DNA of 64,000 nucleotides, taken from Scylla paramamosain. Taxonomy: Eukaryota > Arthropoda > Malacostraca > Decapoda > Portunidae. Positions 12,390-23,833 of the stretch are shown one piece after another. A model generated the notes under the pieces. That model was not told where the DNA came from, did not search any database, and worked only from the letters and a program-made list of their open reading frames with translations. The stretch spans positions 3,637,501 through 3,701,500 of the forward strand of contig NC_087158.1 of NCBI RefSeq assembly GCF_035594125.1, in the 5' to 3' direction. Each line of letters opens with the position of its first letter. Position 1 is the first letter of the stretch. The position numbers and the translations under genes are program-made.

Positions 12390-12598
12390 GATACTTCTTA
12401 TTTTCTATTTTATTTTATTTATTTTATTAATTAATTATTATTATTTATTTGTATTTATTTATTTTATTTATTTAGTTAGTTATTTTATTTATTTATTTAT
12501 TTTATTATTTTATTTATTTATTTTTTATTATTTTTTCATTTATTTATTTTTATTTATTTATTTATTTATTTATTTTTTTTTTTTGTGTGTGTGTGTGT
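12390..12598. repeat. ATTT-rich low-complexity tract ending in T run and (GT)n
   Basis: Imperfect TTTA/ATTT tandem sequence. This kind of tract is also the tail of non-LTR retrotransposon copies, but no element body is seen here. Confidence 0.9.
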
Positions 12599-13706
12599 CT
12601 TTTATATGGTCTGGGGGTTTCTGTAAGCACACCAGAACCATCACTTTTACTCACTGAAGAAATGGAACCTTAAATATATCTGTAGATCATGGTCAGCTCA
12701 AAGGAATACTTAATTGGCTTATAAGTTAGTGACCTGGTGGGTGGGTGTGTGGCAGGCATGGTGAGCTAAGCTCAGCAGGAGGGGCTGCATGGCCTCAGGT
12801 TTAAAAGTGAGTGCAGTGTCTTACCACACTACAAGGGACAAGTTATCAATACTCAGTGAGATTTTTTTCCATATTGTGAGATCCATCTTGTAACCTTGAT
12901 GAATAAAATTTCATTGACAAAATGTTGAATGATATGGAATACATGTCTGGTTTCACCAAAAAATGGCATAACACTTGGTGCCTTGAGTGCATACAGTGCA
13001 TCAAGGAAAATATTATGTATTTACATTCCTAGTGGTAAAGAAACATATTAGAACAATGAATATGAATGTAGTACATACATATTAATAATCTTTATTTCCA
13101 ATGGAAAAATAAGACTGTGAAGGAGTAACATAACTTTGGAAAGTACAGTATGTAGGTATTTATACTCGTATCAGTGCAATGTTAGAAAACAGAATAGGTA
13201 GGAAATTTTTATTTTATATTATATCTATGCAAATTAAGAATATCAACATGCATTTTACTAACTAGAAATTAAATGCTATATTTGTTGTTATAATATATGT
13301 AAGCCAGCATTGTGTGCATACTGATGTGAAGTCCAGGTAAAGCATCACTATAACAATGTAAAGTCTTGTTCAGATTTGCTGCTATCTGTCTGTCTAACAT
13401 TTACCACATAGTACATAAATACAACTTTATACTGAAACACTGGACAGAATTTTTAAAGTGAATGTGCAAAGTCACGTAAAACTGGTATTTAGAATTTCTT
13501 CAAGGGATGATCTTATTCTCATTTCACAAATACATAGTTTCACATACTAATGTCAGTTTTTTTATTGCAATTGGATCCAGCATTTTTTACCACAATAGTA
13601 CTAAATTATTCAATTAACTATAATAGTTAACTATATTGAATAAAAGAGGTGGAACTGTGTGATAGCTAATGAACTGGAGCCTAAAGTAAGCTGGGCATCT
13701 CTGCAG

Positions 13707-14060
13707 GTGGGGCTGGACAGCGGTGAATACTGGGCTGCTGCAACATCCCCCAAGCAGTCCTGGACCTGCCCTAGTAACATCAGGATGCACAAGTGTCCCT
13801 ACTGTGAATATTCTTGCAGTGTTTTGCCACGCCTCAAAAGGCACATAAATGTTCACACTGGAGAGAAGCCGTTTGTTTGTCCCCATTGCCCATACAGTTG
13901 TTCAAGGAAAGGAAACCTTCAGACACACATTCGCACACACACAGGGGAAAAACCCTACCAGTGTCCCCATTGTCCATATCGATCTTCCAGAATGTTCTCC
14001 CTAAAGAGTCACATGGCTACTCGGCATCCCAATCTAGCTCTTAGGTCTCACAATACATGA
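13707..14060 (+). CDS. alternative terminal exon 7: three C2H2 zinc fingers
   Basis: Encodes 117 residues, starting VGLDSGEYW. Fingers at 30-50, 58-78 and 86-107; the last is C-X2-C-X12-H-X4-H, one residue longer than in most sister exons. A ten-residue tail follows. Helix residues -1/2/3/6: V/P/R/R, R/G/N/T, R/F/S/S. The Pro in the finger 1 helix (SVLPRLKRH) is at position 2. AATAAA lies at 14542-14547, about 480 bases after the stop. Confidence 0.9.
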   Translation: MGLDSGEYWAAATSPKQSWTCPSNIRMHKCPYCEYSCSVLPRLKRHINVHTGEKPFVCPHCPYSCSRKGNLQTHIRTHTGEKPYQCPHCPYRSSRMFSLKSHMATRHPNLALRSHNT

Positions 14061-14215
14061 TTTAGCATCATTACAAAAGTGGTTTAACAATGTAAATTTT
14101 CAATAACCTTTTCTGTGTCGTTTTCTTCATAGGTATTGTATTACTTGGTCATGGAATTATTTGACAGACATACAGTTGTTTTGTAAAGGAAGTGCATATG
14201 ATGCCTAATTATGCA

Positions 14216-14217
<2 letters not shown>

Positions 14218-14297
<80 letters not shown>
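14218..14297. repeat. (AT)n microsatellite
   Basis: Uninterrupted AT tract, followed by an ATT and T-rich stretch to 14350. Confidence 0.98.
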
Positions 14298-14300
<3 letters not shown>

Positions 14301-14541
14301 TTTTTTATTTACTTTTTATTATTATTATTATTATTTTTTTTTTTTTTTACATTAATATGTTATTGTATAGAAAGGTATTCATATTTCAAATGGACAAAAT
14401 ATGAGGCTTTAGTTTTGAGTGTATATATGAACTGATCATCACACAGTTCATAGATGCAGAATAGCTACAGTGTATTACGTAGGTTTTCCATATGAAGTAA
14501 AATTATATGCCAACCTGTAAAGTCAATCTTATTCCCAAAGT

Positions 14542-14547
14542 AATAAA
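14542..14547 (+). terminator. possible poly(A) signal for terminal exon 7
   Basis: AATAAA in AT-rich sequence, beyond the AT microsatellite. Confidence 0.3.
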
Positions 14548-14961
14548 CATGTGTATCAGCATTGCCAAATGAGTCTAAACATACTGACTACAATATGTCT
14601 CTCCCAGTTGTTCTGTTGTAGAATACTTCTTTTTGTTATATATCAGTGACCTTGCCTCATCAATTTCATGTGTGGAAGCTGAAAGAGAACAAGTGCATGC
14701 AGAAGATGGTGTCACCATAAATGTTTTATCAAGTACTCTATCTTGAAGATCACAAAAATCTCAAGCTGTAAGACATGTTGGAAATATTTTTTTTTATACT
14801 TATGTTCTTTCAGTGCTTGCTACTGGCAGTTTGAGAAGATTAACCAAAATGTTAGGGTCATGGTATAAAAAAGAATACCATAGAAGAAATTCTAACTTCA
14901 AACGTTCATGATATCATTGCGACACTTGGGTGACCCTGAGTAAGTGAGACATCCTCAACAG
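14548..14961. other. intron before terminal exon 8
   Basis: Nothing recognised except the acceptor GAGACATCCTCAACAG (14946-14961). Confidence 0.5.
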
Positions 14962-15309
14962 GTGTGGATTGGCAGAAGAGGAGGTGGAGGGGGAGGAGTC
15001 ATGGCTGCAGGCTGGGGGGCCCGTGGCAGCTCTTCCTCCACCGTCAAGCTGCACCACTGCCCCTACTGCGAGTACTCCTCTAATGTCACCACTAACCTCA
15101 GGAACCATATCCATACACACACAGGGGAAAAGCCATTCTCCTGCCACTTGTGCACTTTTTCTTTTGCAACCAAAGACCGACTCACAACACATATTCGAAC
15201 ACATACTGGGGAGAAGCCTTTTGAGTGTAGTGTTTGCCCTTATAGATCTTCAAGGAAAGATTCGTTGAAAAATCACATGTTAACTCACCAAAGCTATGAA
15301 GGCTCGTAA
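14962..15309 (+). CDS. alternative terminal exon 8: three C2H2 zinc fingers
   Basis: Encodes 115 residues. The leader is unusual: it starts VWIG, with a run of six Gly at 7-12, and a Ser run at 23-26. Fingers at 33-53, 61-81 and 89-109. Helix residues -1/2/3/6: V/T/N/N, T/D/R/T, R/D/S/N. Finger 3 (SSRKDSLKNH) fits the group shared with exons 5-7, while finger 2 (CTFSFATKDRL) is its own. AATAAA at 15479-15484 is only 170 bases after the stop. Confidence 0.9.
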   Translation: MWIGRRGGGGGGVMAAGWGARGSSSSTVKLHHCPYCEYSSNVTTNLRNHIHTHTGEKPFSCHLCTFSFATKDRLTTHIRTHTGEKPFECSVCPYRSSRKDSLKNHMLTHQSYEGS

Positions 15310-15478
15310 AACTGCATGATTTTGTTTTAGCACAAATATCAGTGAGTTGTCTTTTAACATAGAAATTACAAGATGTGTTACCATTTATGTATTAATGTCT
15401 ATTTTTTTTATAAATTTTGTCAGTGTTAATGTGTGTATAAAACAAATGTTCACATGGCATTCCTAAAGTAATTAAGAA

Positions 15479-15484
15479 AATAAA
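15479..15484 (+). terminator. possible poly(A) signal for terminal exon 8
   Basis: AATAAA 170 bases after the stop at 15309. Confidence 0.4.
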
Positions 15485-17112
15485 ATGAGACATTCAGAAC
15501 TTCGGAGATGCTCTCATGGTCCATTACTTGAAAAAAAGATGAATTTATAAGATAGAAATGTTTAAAACCATAGTAACATGTTCTGTATTGGGTAAAAAAG
15601 GAAACAAATGATGTTCTGTAATTCATCACCTGAATTTATGACAAGTTTTTACAGTTCACATTACTTCTTAGGTAAAGAACACCACTGTATGCAGAAAGTA
15701 TCAAGGGTAGGGATAGGGAACCCAACCAGTGTTCATTTCTCACTATTGGCTTGCATTTCTTCCTTTAGCTAATGACACACAATAGATTCATTAGAAAAAG
15801 GGTATGTTTGATCTGGTTGTTTGGCTCCCATCTTTTGATAGTGTCCATTGTGTTATTCAGGCACTTGTTAGAGTATTTTTACTAAGAAGCACCTTGGGCA
15901 AGAAAACTCATATTTTCTCCTTGAAGGAGACACTATGCTGGTGAAGAAAATTTCTGAACAACTGAGAACTGAGAGAAGCAATACCACAGTTTTTAATATG
16001 CTTGTCACAACACAGAACCTTCCTTACTAATCATTTACAGGACATCCCAGAAAAAATTGCAAAAAAAAGAAGTTTTGACAAACCTGCACAGTAATGCATG
16101 ACAACTGAGACATACACATCCTGACCTCTTGTGCAACATTGCAGTGTGAATGACTGAGGAACATTACCAAAAGAATCTTATTTACTCCCCTTACTCATGA
16201 AGGTGAAAGCTACTGACATCTCTCAAGATTGCTCAGTTTACTTTCCTAGAAAAGCATTTTTGCTTTGGAGATTTGGATAAAAAAAAGGCACCATAGAGTG
16301 AAAAGTGAACCTTTCAATTTGGCATAGTTGGGTATGGCCAAGGCATCCTTGGGCATTGACAGCTGGTATGTGTGCACAAACTATTGAAAATCAAATATTC
16401 AAAGTATTGATCTAAATCAGTGCCTTTGTTTTATGTTTAACTTTTCTAATACTTTTCATGCATTCTTTAGAACAAGCAGCTTTTGCTTAGGTGTGAATGA
16501 TAAAAAAGAGGCCTGAAATATTCAAATGCAGTCTTTTCTTGTTATTTAGTGATAATAGCATATAAACATGATAATGATATTATGTACCTACTTTGTTCCT
16601 TAAAAAAGCTGTTGCAAAATTGTAAGATTGTCTGTTCTGTTATAAGATATCTGTTAGGTTAGCATTCTTTTGTCTAATAATGTGTACCTTTAAAGGAAAA
16701 AAATTTATATTGTACATTTTATTAATAATGCTTGATACATCTTTATCTGAAACAAGAAAATACATACTAGGTGTAGTTCCTGAAGAGGTTTAATAAAGGC
16801 ATTACTATTTTAACATAACAAGTTTTGTGCCCAACCTGTCACTTCGAAAATGACTAAGCTTTGAGGAATGGAAGCTCAGTCTTAGTTTATGTTCACACAT
16901 TTGCATAAAAAGAAGAAAAGAATAATTTGGGTTTGGCCAGTCTCTCACACTTGAAAATAAATAAATAAATGATTATTTAATACTTTTAAATACATTGTGA
17001 AAATATTTAGTTTCAAATATCCTCGAGGCTTAAGGACATGATGATTCCTTCATACAGGAGTCACAGGTCTCCTAGTAAGGGACAGAGAAAATAAGATGTG
17101 GATTTCCAACAG
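15485..17112. other. intron between terminal exons 8 and 9
   Basis: AT-rich and CpG-poor; no gene, RNA or element recognised. Ends in the altered acceptor GGATTTCCAACAG (17100-17112). Confidence 0.5.
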
Positions 17113-17429
17113 GTGGAGTTGAAGGATGCTACACTGAGGATGAATGTACAAGAAGCACCACCAAAAGCACCTCCAGCAAAATATACTCGTGTCCATATTG
17201 TACCTACACTACTTTGGTTGATGCCAGTCTGAAGAAGCATGTTTTGACTCACACTAGGGAAGAGCCTTTCAGGTGTTCAATATGTTTCTTCACCCTGACC
17301 ACAAGGGCAAGCCTTACAAAACACATGCGTACTCACACTGGAGAAAAGCTGTTCCCATGCACATTACGAGTATGCTCGTACAGATCTGCAAGGAAAGACA
17401 CATTCACCACACAAATGTTGACTCACTGA
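17113..17429 (+). pseudogene. decayed terminal exon 9 (frameshifted three-finger unit)
   Basis: The acceptor CAACAG and GTG start are kept, but in phase 0 the frame reaches a stop near 17227, inside finger 1. The finger frame is the neighbouring one, open to the TGA at 17427-17429. In that frame three finger-like units are seen: CPYCTYTTLVDASLKKH, CSICFFTLTTRASLTKH and a third with C-X4-C spacing (CTLRVC) and Gln in place of the first zinc-binding His (TFTTQMLTH). The first linker is HTREEP. These defects together point to decay by a small indel in the leader and relaxed selection. A different, unrecognised acceptor that restores the frame is possible, but would not mend finger 3. Confidence 0.75.
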
Positions 17430-18005
17430 TACCAGATGCCTTTCTCCAAATGAATGAAAAGTGCAAAAGTTAAGTGAGTACAATTATTATTTATTCTGGT
17501 GACATTTTGCTGACATAGGGATAAAAAAAATTTTGTGTTCATCTTTTATACAAGCAAAACAATGAAGATATTGGTTCTTTGACACTTTGTCACTTTTAAG
17601 ATGAAATTTTCCTTATTTTTTAAATTTTTATTTATACAAAACAAAATGAATGCTTCATAAATTGTTTTGTTCAGGCATACATGCAAAGCCTCAAAGCTTC
17701 TTCATTGTTCTTGGGATTACATGTGATCTTCACAAAAAATATTCAATTTGAGAAGAAAATTTTTTGAAGAGCAGATCAGTCCACCTAACAGTATTTGGAA
17801 AGTAATAGGATGATCTGTAATAAAGTATTAAAAATACGTAAATGTGTTGTTCATACTGTATATGTATGGATTATACTTTATTAATATATTCAGATACTTA
17901 TTTGATTGCAAGTTTCACTTTTTATATCAAGGTAAATAAAGTATGTTTTCATATGAATACTACCTTTCATCTTTACAAAGTAAATCAGCTCAACATTCCC
18001 AACAG
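17430..18005. other. intron between decayed units 9 and 10
   Basis: AT-rich; AATAAA at 17935-17940. No gene recognised. Ends in ACATTCCCAACAG (17993-18005). Confidence 0.5.
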
Positions 18006-18163
18006 ATGAGGCTGGCCAGTGTTGAGCTGAGGCCTTACCCAGGAACTGCTTACCCCAAGACTAACAGCCTGGGGAGAAACCATTTGCCTGCTCGTACTGT
18101 TCTCACCGCACATCTCGTGGAGACTCTCTGAAGATCCACATATTAGCATTTCATTCATCATAA
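18006..18163 (+). pseudogene. decayed terminal exon 10 (leader fused to one last finger)
   Basis: The leader start reads ATGAGGCTGGCC, with GTG changed to ATG, after an intact CAACAG. After about 18 codons the sequence jumps to a TGEKPF-type linker in a different frame (GGGAGAAACCATTTGCC, 18072-18088), then a single finger with CSYCSHRTSRGDSLKIH and a spoiled end (ILAFHSS), stop at 18161-18163. The phase-0 frame from the acceptor stops at 18128-18130 without a finger. The likely history is an internal deletion of fingers 1 and 2 plus a frameshift. Confidence 0.7.
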
Positions 18164-18517
18164 CTCTGTTGAAGTTGGACTTTATCTTGAAAAAAATAAA
18201 TAAAATAAAACAAAAAATGGAAAATTATAAGGTGCATAAAATTTTAAAGCCATAATTATGGGATATATGTAGGTATATTTGAACTAATGTTGGAGTAGCT
18301 AATAACACTTGTGTTTTGTCTCTTCCAAAATTTTTATTATTATATTACCAGAAAACTTAAACCAGTGTTACTGTTTCTCATAAGCTTCATATTACCTTGT
18401 TTTGAATTAGGTTCGAACTTTTGTGTTTAAAAGAAAAAAATGTTTGTAATGCATTGTCTCAGCTGCCCACTGTGATGCCTTGTCTCAGGTGCCCATCCTT
18501 ACAAGGAATCTCTGCTT

Positions 18518-18519
<2 letters not shown>

Positions 18520-18569
<50 letters not shown>
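18520..18569. repeat. (GT)n microsatellite
   Basis: Uninterrupted GT tract. Confidence 0.97.
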
Positions 18570-18570
<1 letters not shown>

Positions 18571-19182
18571 CCATTTTAATGTACTTGAACAAAAGCATTA
18601 TGTATTTTATAGTAAGACAAGTTGAATATATTATATTTGTCACTGATTTTTTTTTTTTTTTTTTTTTTTTGTGCAGAGTTTATAATTGTTATCCATTTTA
18701 TGAAATATAAACTGTTATATAAATACAAGAAAGTTAACATCTTGACTAAGGTATGTCTTGGCAAGAATGATAATGGTCTCAAGTAATGCATTAAGTACAA
18801 TAACTATTACTTCACAAGGCTGGTTTAAGCCACTGCCATCTGTTGTATGGGATATACATTATTTTCTCTTTGGTTTAATATTTACATGGTTGAATTAATT
18901 AAATTAAACTTCAAAAGTATGCCAAGTGTCTCCATTTTGGGAACATATTAATGAAATCAATCTCGGTCATGTGGGAGGCCAGGAGTGTTAACCTTGCTTT
19001 CCTGCTGATAATGTCTTGATTGTGTCCATCTCACTGCCCTGCTTGGTGACAAGAGCTGTGACATGAAAGGAAAGATCTAATTTTTTCACATGATCTGCAA
19101 TTTTAACCTGAAATTCTGTCATCTGTGAGCTCAGCATGCTGGCTCTACACCACTTAGCTGCCAAGTACTTCGTGCAAAAATT

Positions 19183-19310
<128 letters not shown>

Positions 19311-19928
19311 TTGCTAACATTTACATATTTTCTGCATTTTACTCTGTTATACATTGTGTATATACATAACTAATTAAATGAAAAAAATTTTCTTAAGAAG
19401 GAAGAACTTTCAGGCTCCTAAACTGATTGTCTCCCAGCACTGCATCATGTTTTATGTACTGTAGGACACTTATGACAGAACAGAGAAGTGGATGCAAGTG
19501 AGCAATCAACACTTGATGCTTTGAAAGAGGAAACAAGTAATTATTGTGCTTTTAATTTACTGGAAATAACATAATAATATTTTTTTGCAACTCATTGGCT
19601 TGATTACCATATGTGAAATTCTTATCTTTCTATTGGAAATGGGAGAATAGAAGGGAAGTTTTATGAGGAAACAAACTGTTATAAGTAATGACTATTATAA
19701 GACATTAACAAGTGAATGTGTATTTAAGCACATTTTTCCCCATATATGTACTACTTACCTCATTCATCATGGTTGACCGCATAAAACCTTGTGAACCAGT
19801 AACTCACAGCAACACCCACACAGCTCTTACGGTTTTGCGATTGGATTTAAAAGACTTCAAAGATAAGATTTTTCTGTTTACTGTTCAGTTTATTTAAACC
19901 TATAATTAAGATGGGAAATCCTCTACAG

Positions 19929-20345
19929 GTGAGGGTGAATACTGACGATCTCAGGCCTGGGAGGAGAGGAACAGCGGGAGCAGGAAAGAGCCTTCCCACA
20001 TCCAGCAGGGTGTTGAAGTGTTCCTTCTGCACCTACACAACAAATGTACACACAAACCTGAAGAAACACTCACGCACACACACAGGCGAAAAACCTTATG
20101 CCTGTCCCTACTGTCCATTTAGAGCATCTCAGACAGAGAACCTAAAAAGACACATTCGTACCCACACTGGTGAAAAGCCATATGCGTGTAGTCACTGTCT
20201 GTACCGTGCTAATGAGAAGAGCAGCCTCAAGAACCACCTGTGGGTCCACCATGCCTCAGGTAACTTTAAATGGTCTTACAGGGATTGGGGTGGTAATAGC
20301 TTGATTCATATAAACAATTATGTACCTATATGCTTAGTGTTCTAG
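19929..20345 (+). CDS. alternative terminal exon 11: three C2H2 zinc fingers, possible donor after the last finger
   Basis: Encodes 138 residues, starting VRVNTDD from GTGAGG. Fingers at 31-51, 59-79 and 87-107. Helix residues -1/2/3/6: V/T/N/K, Q/E/N/R, E/S/S/N. Fingers 2 and 3 resemble those of exon 14 (QxxNLKRH, then EKSxLKNH), which suggests common descent. Unlike most sister exons no stop follows the last His: the frame runs on for 31 residues, and CTCAG|GTAACT at 20255-20265 reads as a 5' splice site (GT at 20260-20261). The exon may therefore end at 20259 and splice on, or run through to the TAG at 20343-20345. Finger content is sure; the 3' end is not. Confidence 0.85.
   Translation: MRVNTDDLRPGRRGTAGAGKSLPTSSRVLKCSFCTYTTNVHTNLKKHSRTHTGEKPYACPYCPFRASQTENLKRHIRTHTGEKPYACSHCLYRANEKSSLKNHLWVHHASGNFKWSYRDWGGNSLIHINNYVPICLVF
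20259..20265 (+). promoter_or_regulatory. possible 5' splice site inside terminal exon 11
   Basis: CAG|GTAACT just after the codons for His-His-Ala-Ser. It is the only intact unit in which I see a reasonable donor right after the fingers. Confidence 0.35.
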
Positions 20346-20732
20346 GTGGCAGACTAGTCTGAGCCAACCCCTGAATAGATAGAGATGGATACAAAATCTG
20401 ATTATGTTTAATGCATCACAACAGTTATTTTTTCAGTTCTATGCTTGAATCAAACATTTTGTTTGTTTATATATAGCATTTATCTTGAAACATCTGCATT
20501 TAATTTGTGAACCTGATCAGAAAGGGTAGAAAAATATAATTGAGGTACTAAACAGTATTACAACAATATTCACATCTATTGTTACCAGTTTTGAGTATGT
20601 GTATAGTGGTCCTATCATCTAACAAGTAAACCATTCAGTCTCTGAATGTTAGCACACAGAGAAATTACAAGTTTATATTTACTTATTGACATTATCATGT
20701 CAAAACTTAATAATTCTTTAGATGCCTTTGTG

Positions 20733-20781
<49 letters not shown>

Positions 20782-20880
20782 CAAGTGGCTGTATGTATGT
20801 GTGTATAAGTGACTGTATGTGTGTGTACAAGTGGCTGTATGTGTGTGTGTTCTTTTTTCCTGAAAGCCATTCCTCAACAG
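20346..20880. other. intron between units 11 and 12
   Basis: AT-rich, with a GT tract (20734-20778) followed by a degenerate GTG-rich repeat to 20850. Ends in GCCATTCCTCAACAG (20866-20880). Confidence 0.5.
20734..20778. repeat. (GT)n microsatellite with degenerate GTGGCTGTATGT repeats on the right
   Basis: GT tract, then three loosely repeated units with GGCTGTATGT or GACTGTATGT to about 20850. Confidence 0.95.
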
Positions 20881-21045
20881 GTGGGGTTGGGCACTGGTAA
20901 AATGCATCGTGGAGGTTCAGGGGTGAAGAGGAGCACAGCTTCCTGGAAAACTCAAGGTGTTGCAGGAACATTGTTCACAACAGACACCTTGTCTTCAAAG
21001 CAGCTTGTGGAGAGTGAAAAGGGGCACATAGTGTTTGAGGACTGA
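20881..21045 (+). CDS. fingerless terminal exon 12 (open, 54 residues)
   Basis: A full acceptor (CATTCCTCAACAG) and the VGLGTGK start are kept and the frame is open for 54 codons to the TGA at 21043-21045, but no Cys-Cys-His-His finger is present. Residues from about 33 (LFTTDTLSSKQL...GHIVF) can be lined up loosely with finger 1 and the linker of sister exons with all zinc ligands lost. It is either a decayed exon that by chance stayed open, or a real exon that would give an isoform with the shared N-terminus and no DNA-binding domain. The sequence cannot settle this. Confidence 0.4.
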   Translation: MGLGTGKMHRGGSGVKRSTASWKTQGVAGTLFTTDTLSSKQLVESEKGHIVFED

Positions 21046-22799
21046 CTCAGTTTTCACACAAAGTTACAAACACTGAGACGGTATAAGTCTGTGTGAGCTT
21101 TGAAACTCCGTTAACATAATAAGTGATATGACAGTTTTTTGCAATACACTTGTATGCTGAACAAGAAGTGGAAGTGACTTGGGGTGGAATTTGGTTATTG
21201 CTGGACTGATGTTACTGTTTGTTAATGCCTTCTGTTGACAGTTGAACTTTTTACTACTAAATTGTTATTTAGAAATAGACTTTCATCCACACTGAGCATG
21301 GCATACATAGTCTACATTAACTCACAAGCAAAAGTGCAAGTATAGTGTATACATACTTACAGCTTTCAGAGACTGTAATTAAAGATAAAGAGTCCTGAAG
21401 AGATATTGTCAAGAATTTTTTTATTTTTTTTATTTCATGGATCAGAGTTTTCCCAAGTCAGTTTATATATACCATAACAAATGTTTTATTTATTTAGTAT
21501 TGCATCAGGCTAACATCCCTATTAAAAAGAATCAACCAAGACAAGGCATCTACATGCATACATTACATCCCTGAAAATTCCCTCATATTGAAGCTCTTGG
21601 ATTCTATGGAAGAGAGGATCAATCCCCACTGAATTGCAGTCTATTTGTCTGTTTATATGCTATGTTGACATCACCCTTAGAGGAAGATCATCAAGACTGT
21701 ATTCAGAATAACATTTACATTCATAAGCATTCCTTCACATCTGAGCCTCCATTTCTTTAAAGAAGAGTGGATCAATCCTTGATGCACTGCACTATGAGGG
21801 TCAGTTACTCAGTATATCCAGCAATCTTTGTAGCAGAGTGCAGCAGCAGTGCTGGATTACCTGTGCTACACCATGATAGGCCCATCATCTTTTCCACATT
21901 GATCAGACCAGATGCAGAATACCTTTCTGTAGAGGCTGTAAGATTATGTCTACATGCTTGCATTCACAATTGCTTGTCATTCATATGTAAAATATACAAC
22001 TACCATTTCTTCCCCCTTCTCTTACAAGTAGGCTCTCTTTACATTTTCTGCCCCTCCCTTCAGCAATCTTCCCTTTTAGCTTTACAATTTTCACTTCAGA
22101 TGCACTTATCTTCATCATCAATAATTCTACTTCTATTCTTTCCATGTGGTGAAACAATTATTTATAAAGTTCTCTGCTCTGCTTAGTCTGTCAAATCTTG
22201 CAAAATGCTTTACCTTTTCTTATTCCATACTTGATTCATACTTTTTACTGCACCCATGAAAGTATAAAAAAAAAATTCAAACGGATGTATTGCAGCTATG
22301 ATCCTCACTTCCTGTTGAGAGAAAAGGGTTAACCTAGTGGTTCGCCAGATCACATGGTAGCTGATCTAGGATCTGTGATGGCTGGTTAGCCTAGTGGTTT
22401 GCCACATCACAAGGTAGCTGGTCTAGGATGTGTGATGGGTGGTTAGCCTAGTGGTTCGCTGGGTCACAAGGCAGCTGGTCCAGGATCTGTGATGGTATTC
22501 AAACTGAGAAACTTGACATAAGAAAACATATTACAGCATACAAAAATACAGTTCCTGTTAAGATAAATGATGTTCTTATCAATTCATTATGCATACATTA
22601 AAGCATGTAAGAATCATTGCCATGAAAAAGGACTCTGGAGATCTTTTGGAATTTATGTTGTTTTCAGAGATATTAATCAGCTTCATTTATTTTGTGAATA
22701 ACATTTGCTGAAATTTGAAAAGAACAAGTACACTTAATGGAAAATAAACTCTGAATCCCAAATAAATACATCTTTGAATCAGCTGGGCATTCTCTACAG
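21046..22799. other. intron between units 12 and 13
   Basis: A 139-codon open frame at 21767-22186 has no domain and is taken as chance. A 57-bp triple tandem repeat lies at 22327-22496. Ends in GCTGGGCATTCTCTACAG (22782-22799). Confidence 0.5.
22327..22496. repeat. 57-bp tandem repeat, three copies
   Basis: Units start at 22327, 22384 and 22441, exact period 57. Each starts GGTTA(A/G)CCTAGTGGTT. The stretch TAGCCTAGTGG in units 2 and 3 fits the tRNA-type pol III A-box pattern; no clear B box or tRNA fold is seen. Confidence 0.9.
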
Positions 22800-23126
22800 G
22801 TGGGTGCTGAGAGTGGTGGCTGGCGAGGACCCACTGGGACCGGGCGGGGCTCAGTCAACAGACTCAAGAGTCACCAATGCCAGTATTGTTCCTACACCAC
22901 CAGTTTTACCACTAACCTCCAAAACCATGAGCGAACACACACTGGCGAGAGGCCTTATTCATGCTCTTATTGTTCCCTAAGTTTCACTCAGAAAGGAAGT
23001 TTGCGTTCACATATATTGACTCACACTGGTGAGAAACCTTTTCCTTGTCCATACTGCACTTATAGATCTTCGAGGAAAACCACACTAAGGGCACATGTGT
23101 GTGCCCACCACTCCCTGATGTCTTAG
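22800..23126 (+). CDS. alternative terminal exon 13: three C2H2 zinc fingers
   Basis: Encodes 108 residues, starting VGAESGGW, with a Gly- and Arg-rich leader of 26 residues. Fingers at 27-47, 55-75 and 83-103, linkers TGERPYS and TGEKPFP. Helix residues -1/2/3/6: F/T/N/N, Q/G/S/S, R/T/T/A. Finger 2 (CSLSFTQKGSLRSH) resembles finger 2 of exon 2 in its Gln-Lys-Gly helix start. Long AT, ATT and ATTT tracts begin about 80 bases after the stop, and no AATAAA precedes them, so the transcript may end within or before these tracts. Confidence 0.9.
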   Translation: MGAESGGWRGPTGTGRGSVNRLKSHQCQYCSYTTSFTTNLQNHERTHTGERPYSCSYCSLSFTQKGSLRSHILTHTGEKPFPCPYCTYRSSRKTTLRAHVCAHHSLMS

Positions 23127-23200
23127 TGTTGATATCGCTTCAAAAAGTTTTCAGTTATGTTTTCCCACTTAGTTTTACAATTCCTCTATGTTCTCCATTT

Positions 23201-23490
<290 letters not shown>

Positions 23491-23713
23491 TGCTACCTAA
23501 ATTTGTACAAATATCAAGATGTTTATTGAATGAGTTTTGTGTGCACCTGGTTTGCATTAACAAACATTTGTATTGACCTGCCTGAATTATGTAGGCATGC
23601 ATGTACTTTGCAGATGATCTTATGTAAATATGTATTTGAGAAAAATTGGTGGTTCATAAACAGAGATTTAAGAGAAGACACTGATCTAGTAGTACTGTGC
23701 ATACATACTACAC

Positions 23714-23833
<120 letters not shown>

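Noticed and set aside
21767..22186. 139-codon open frame on +
   Set aside because: Composition is that of AT-rich intron, with no recognised motif.
22327..22496. tRNA gene at the A-box-like repeat
   Set aside because: No cloverleaf, anticodon arm or B box could be found in the 57-bp unit.
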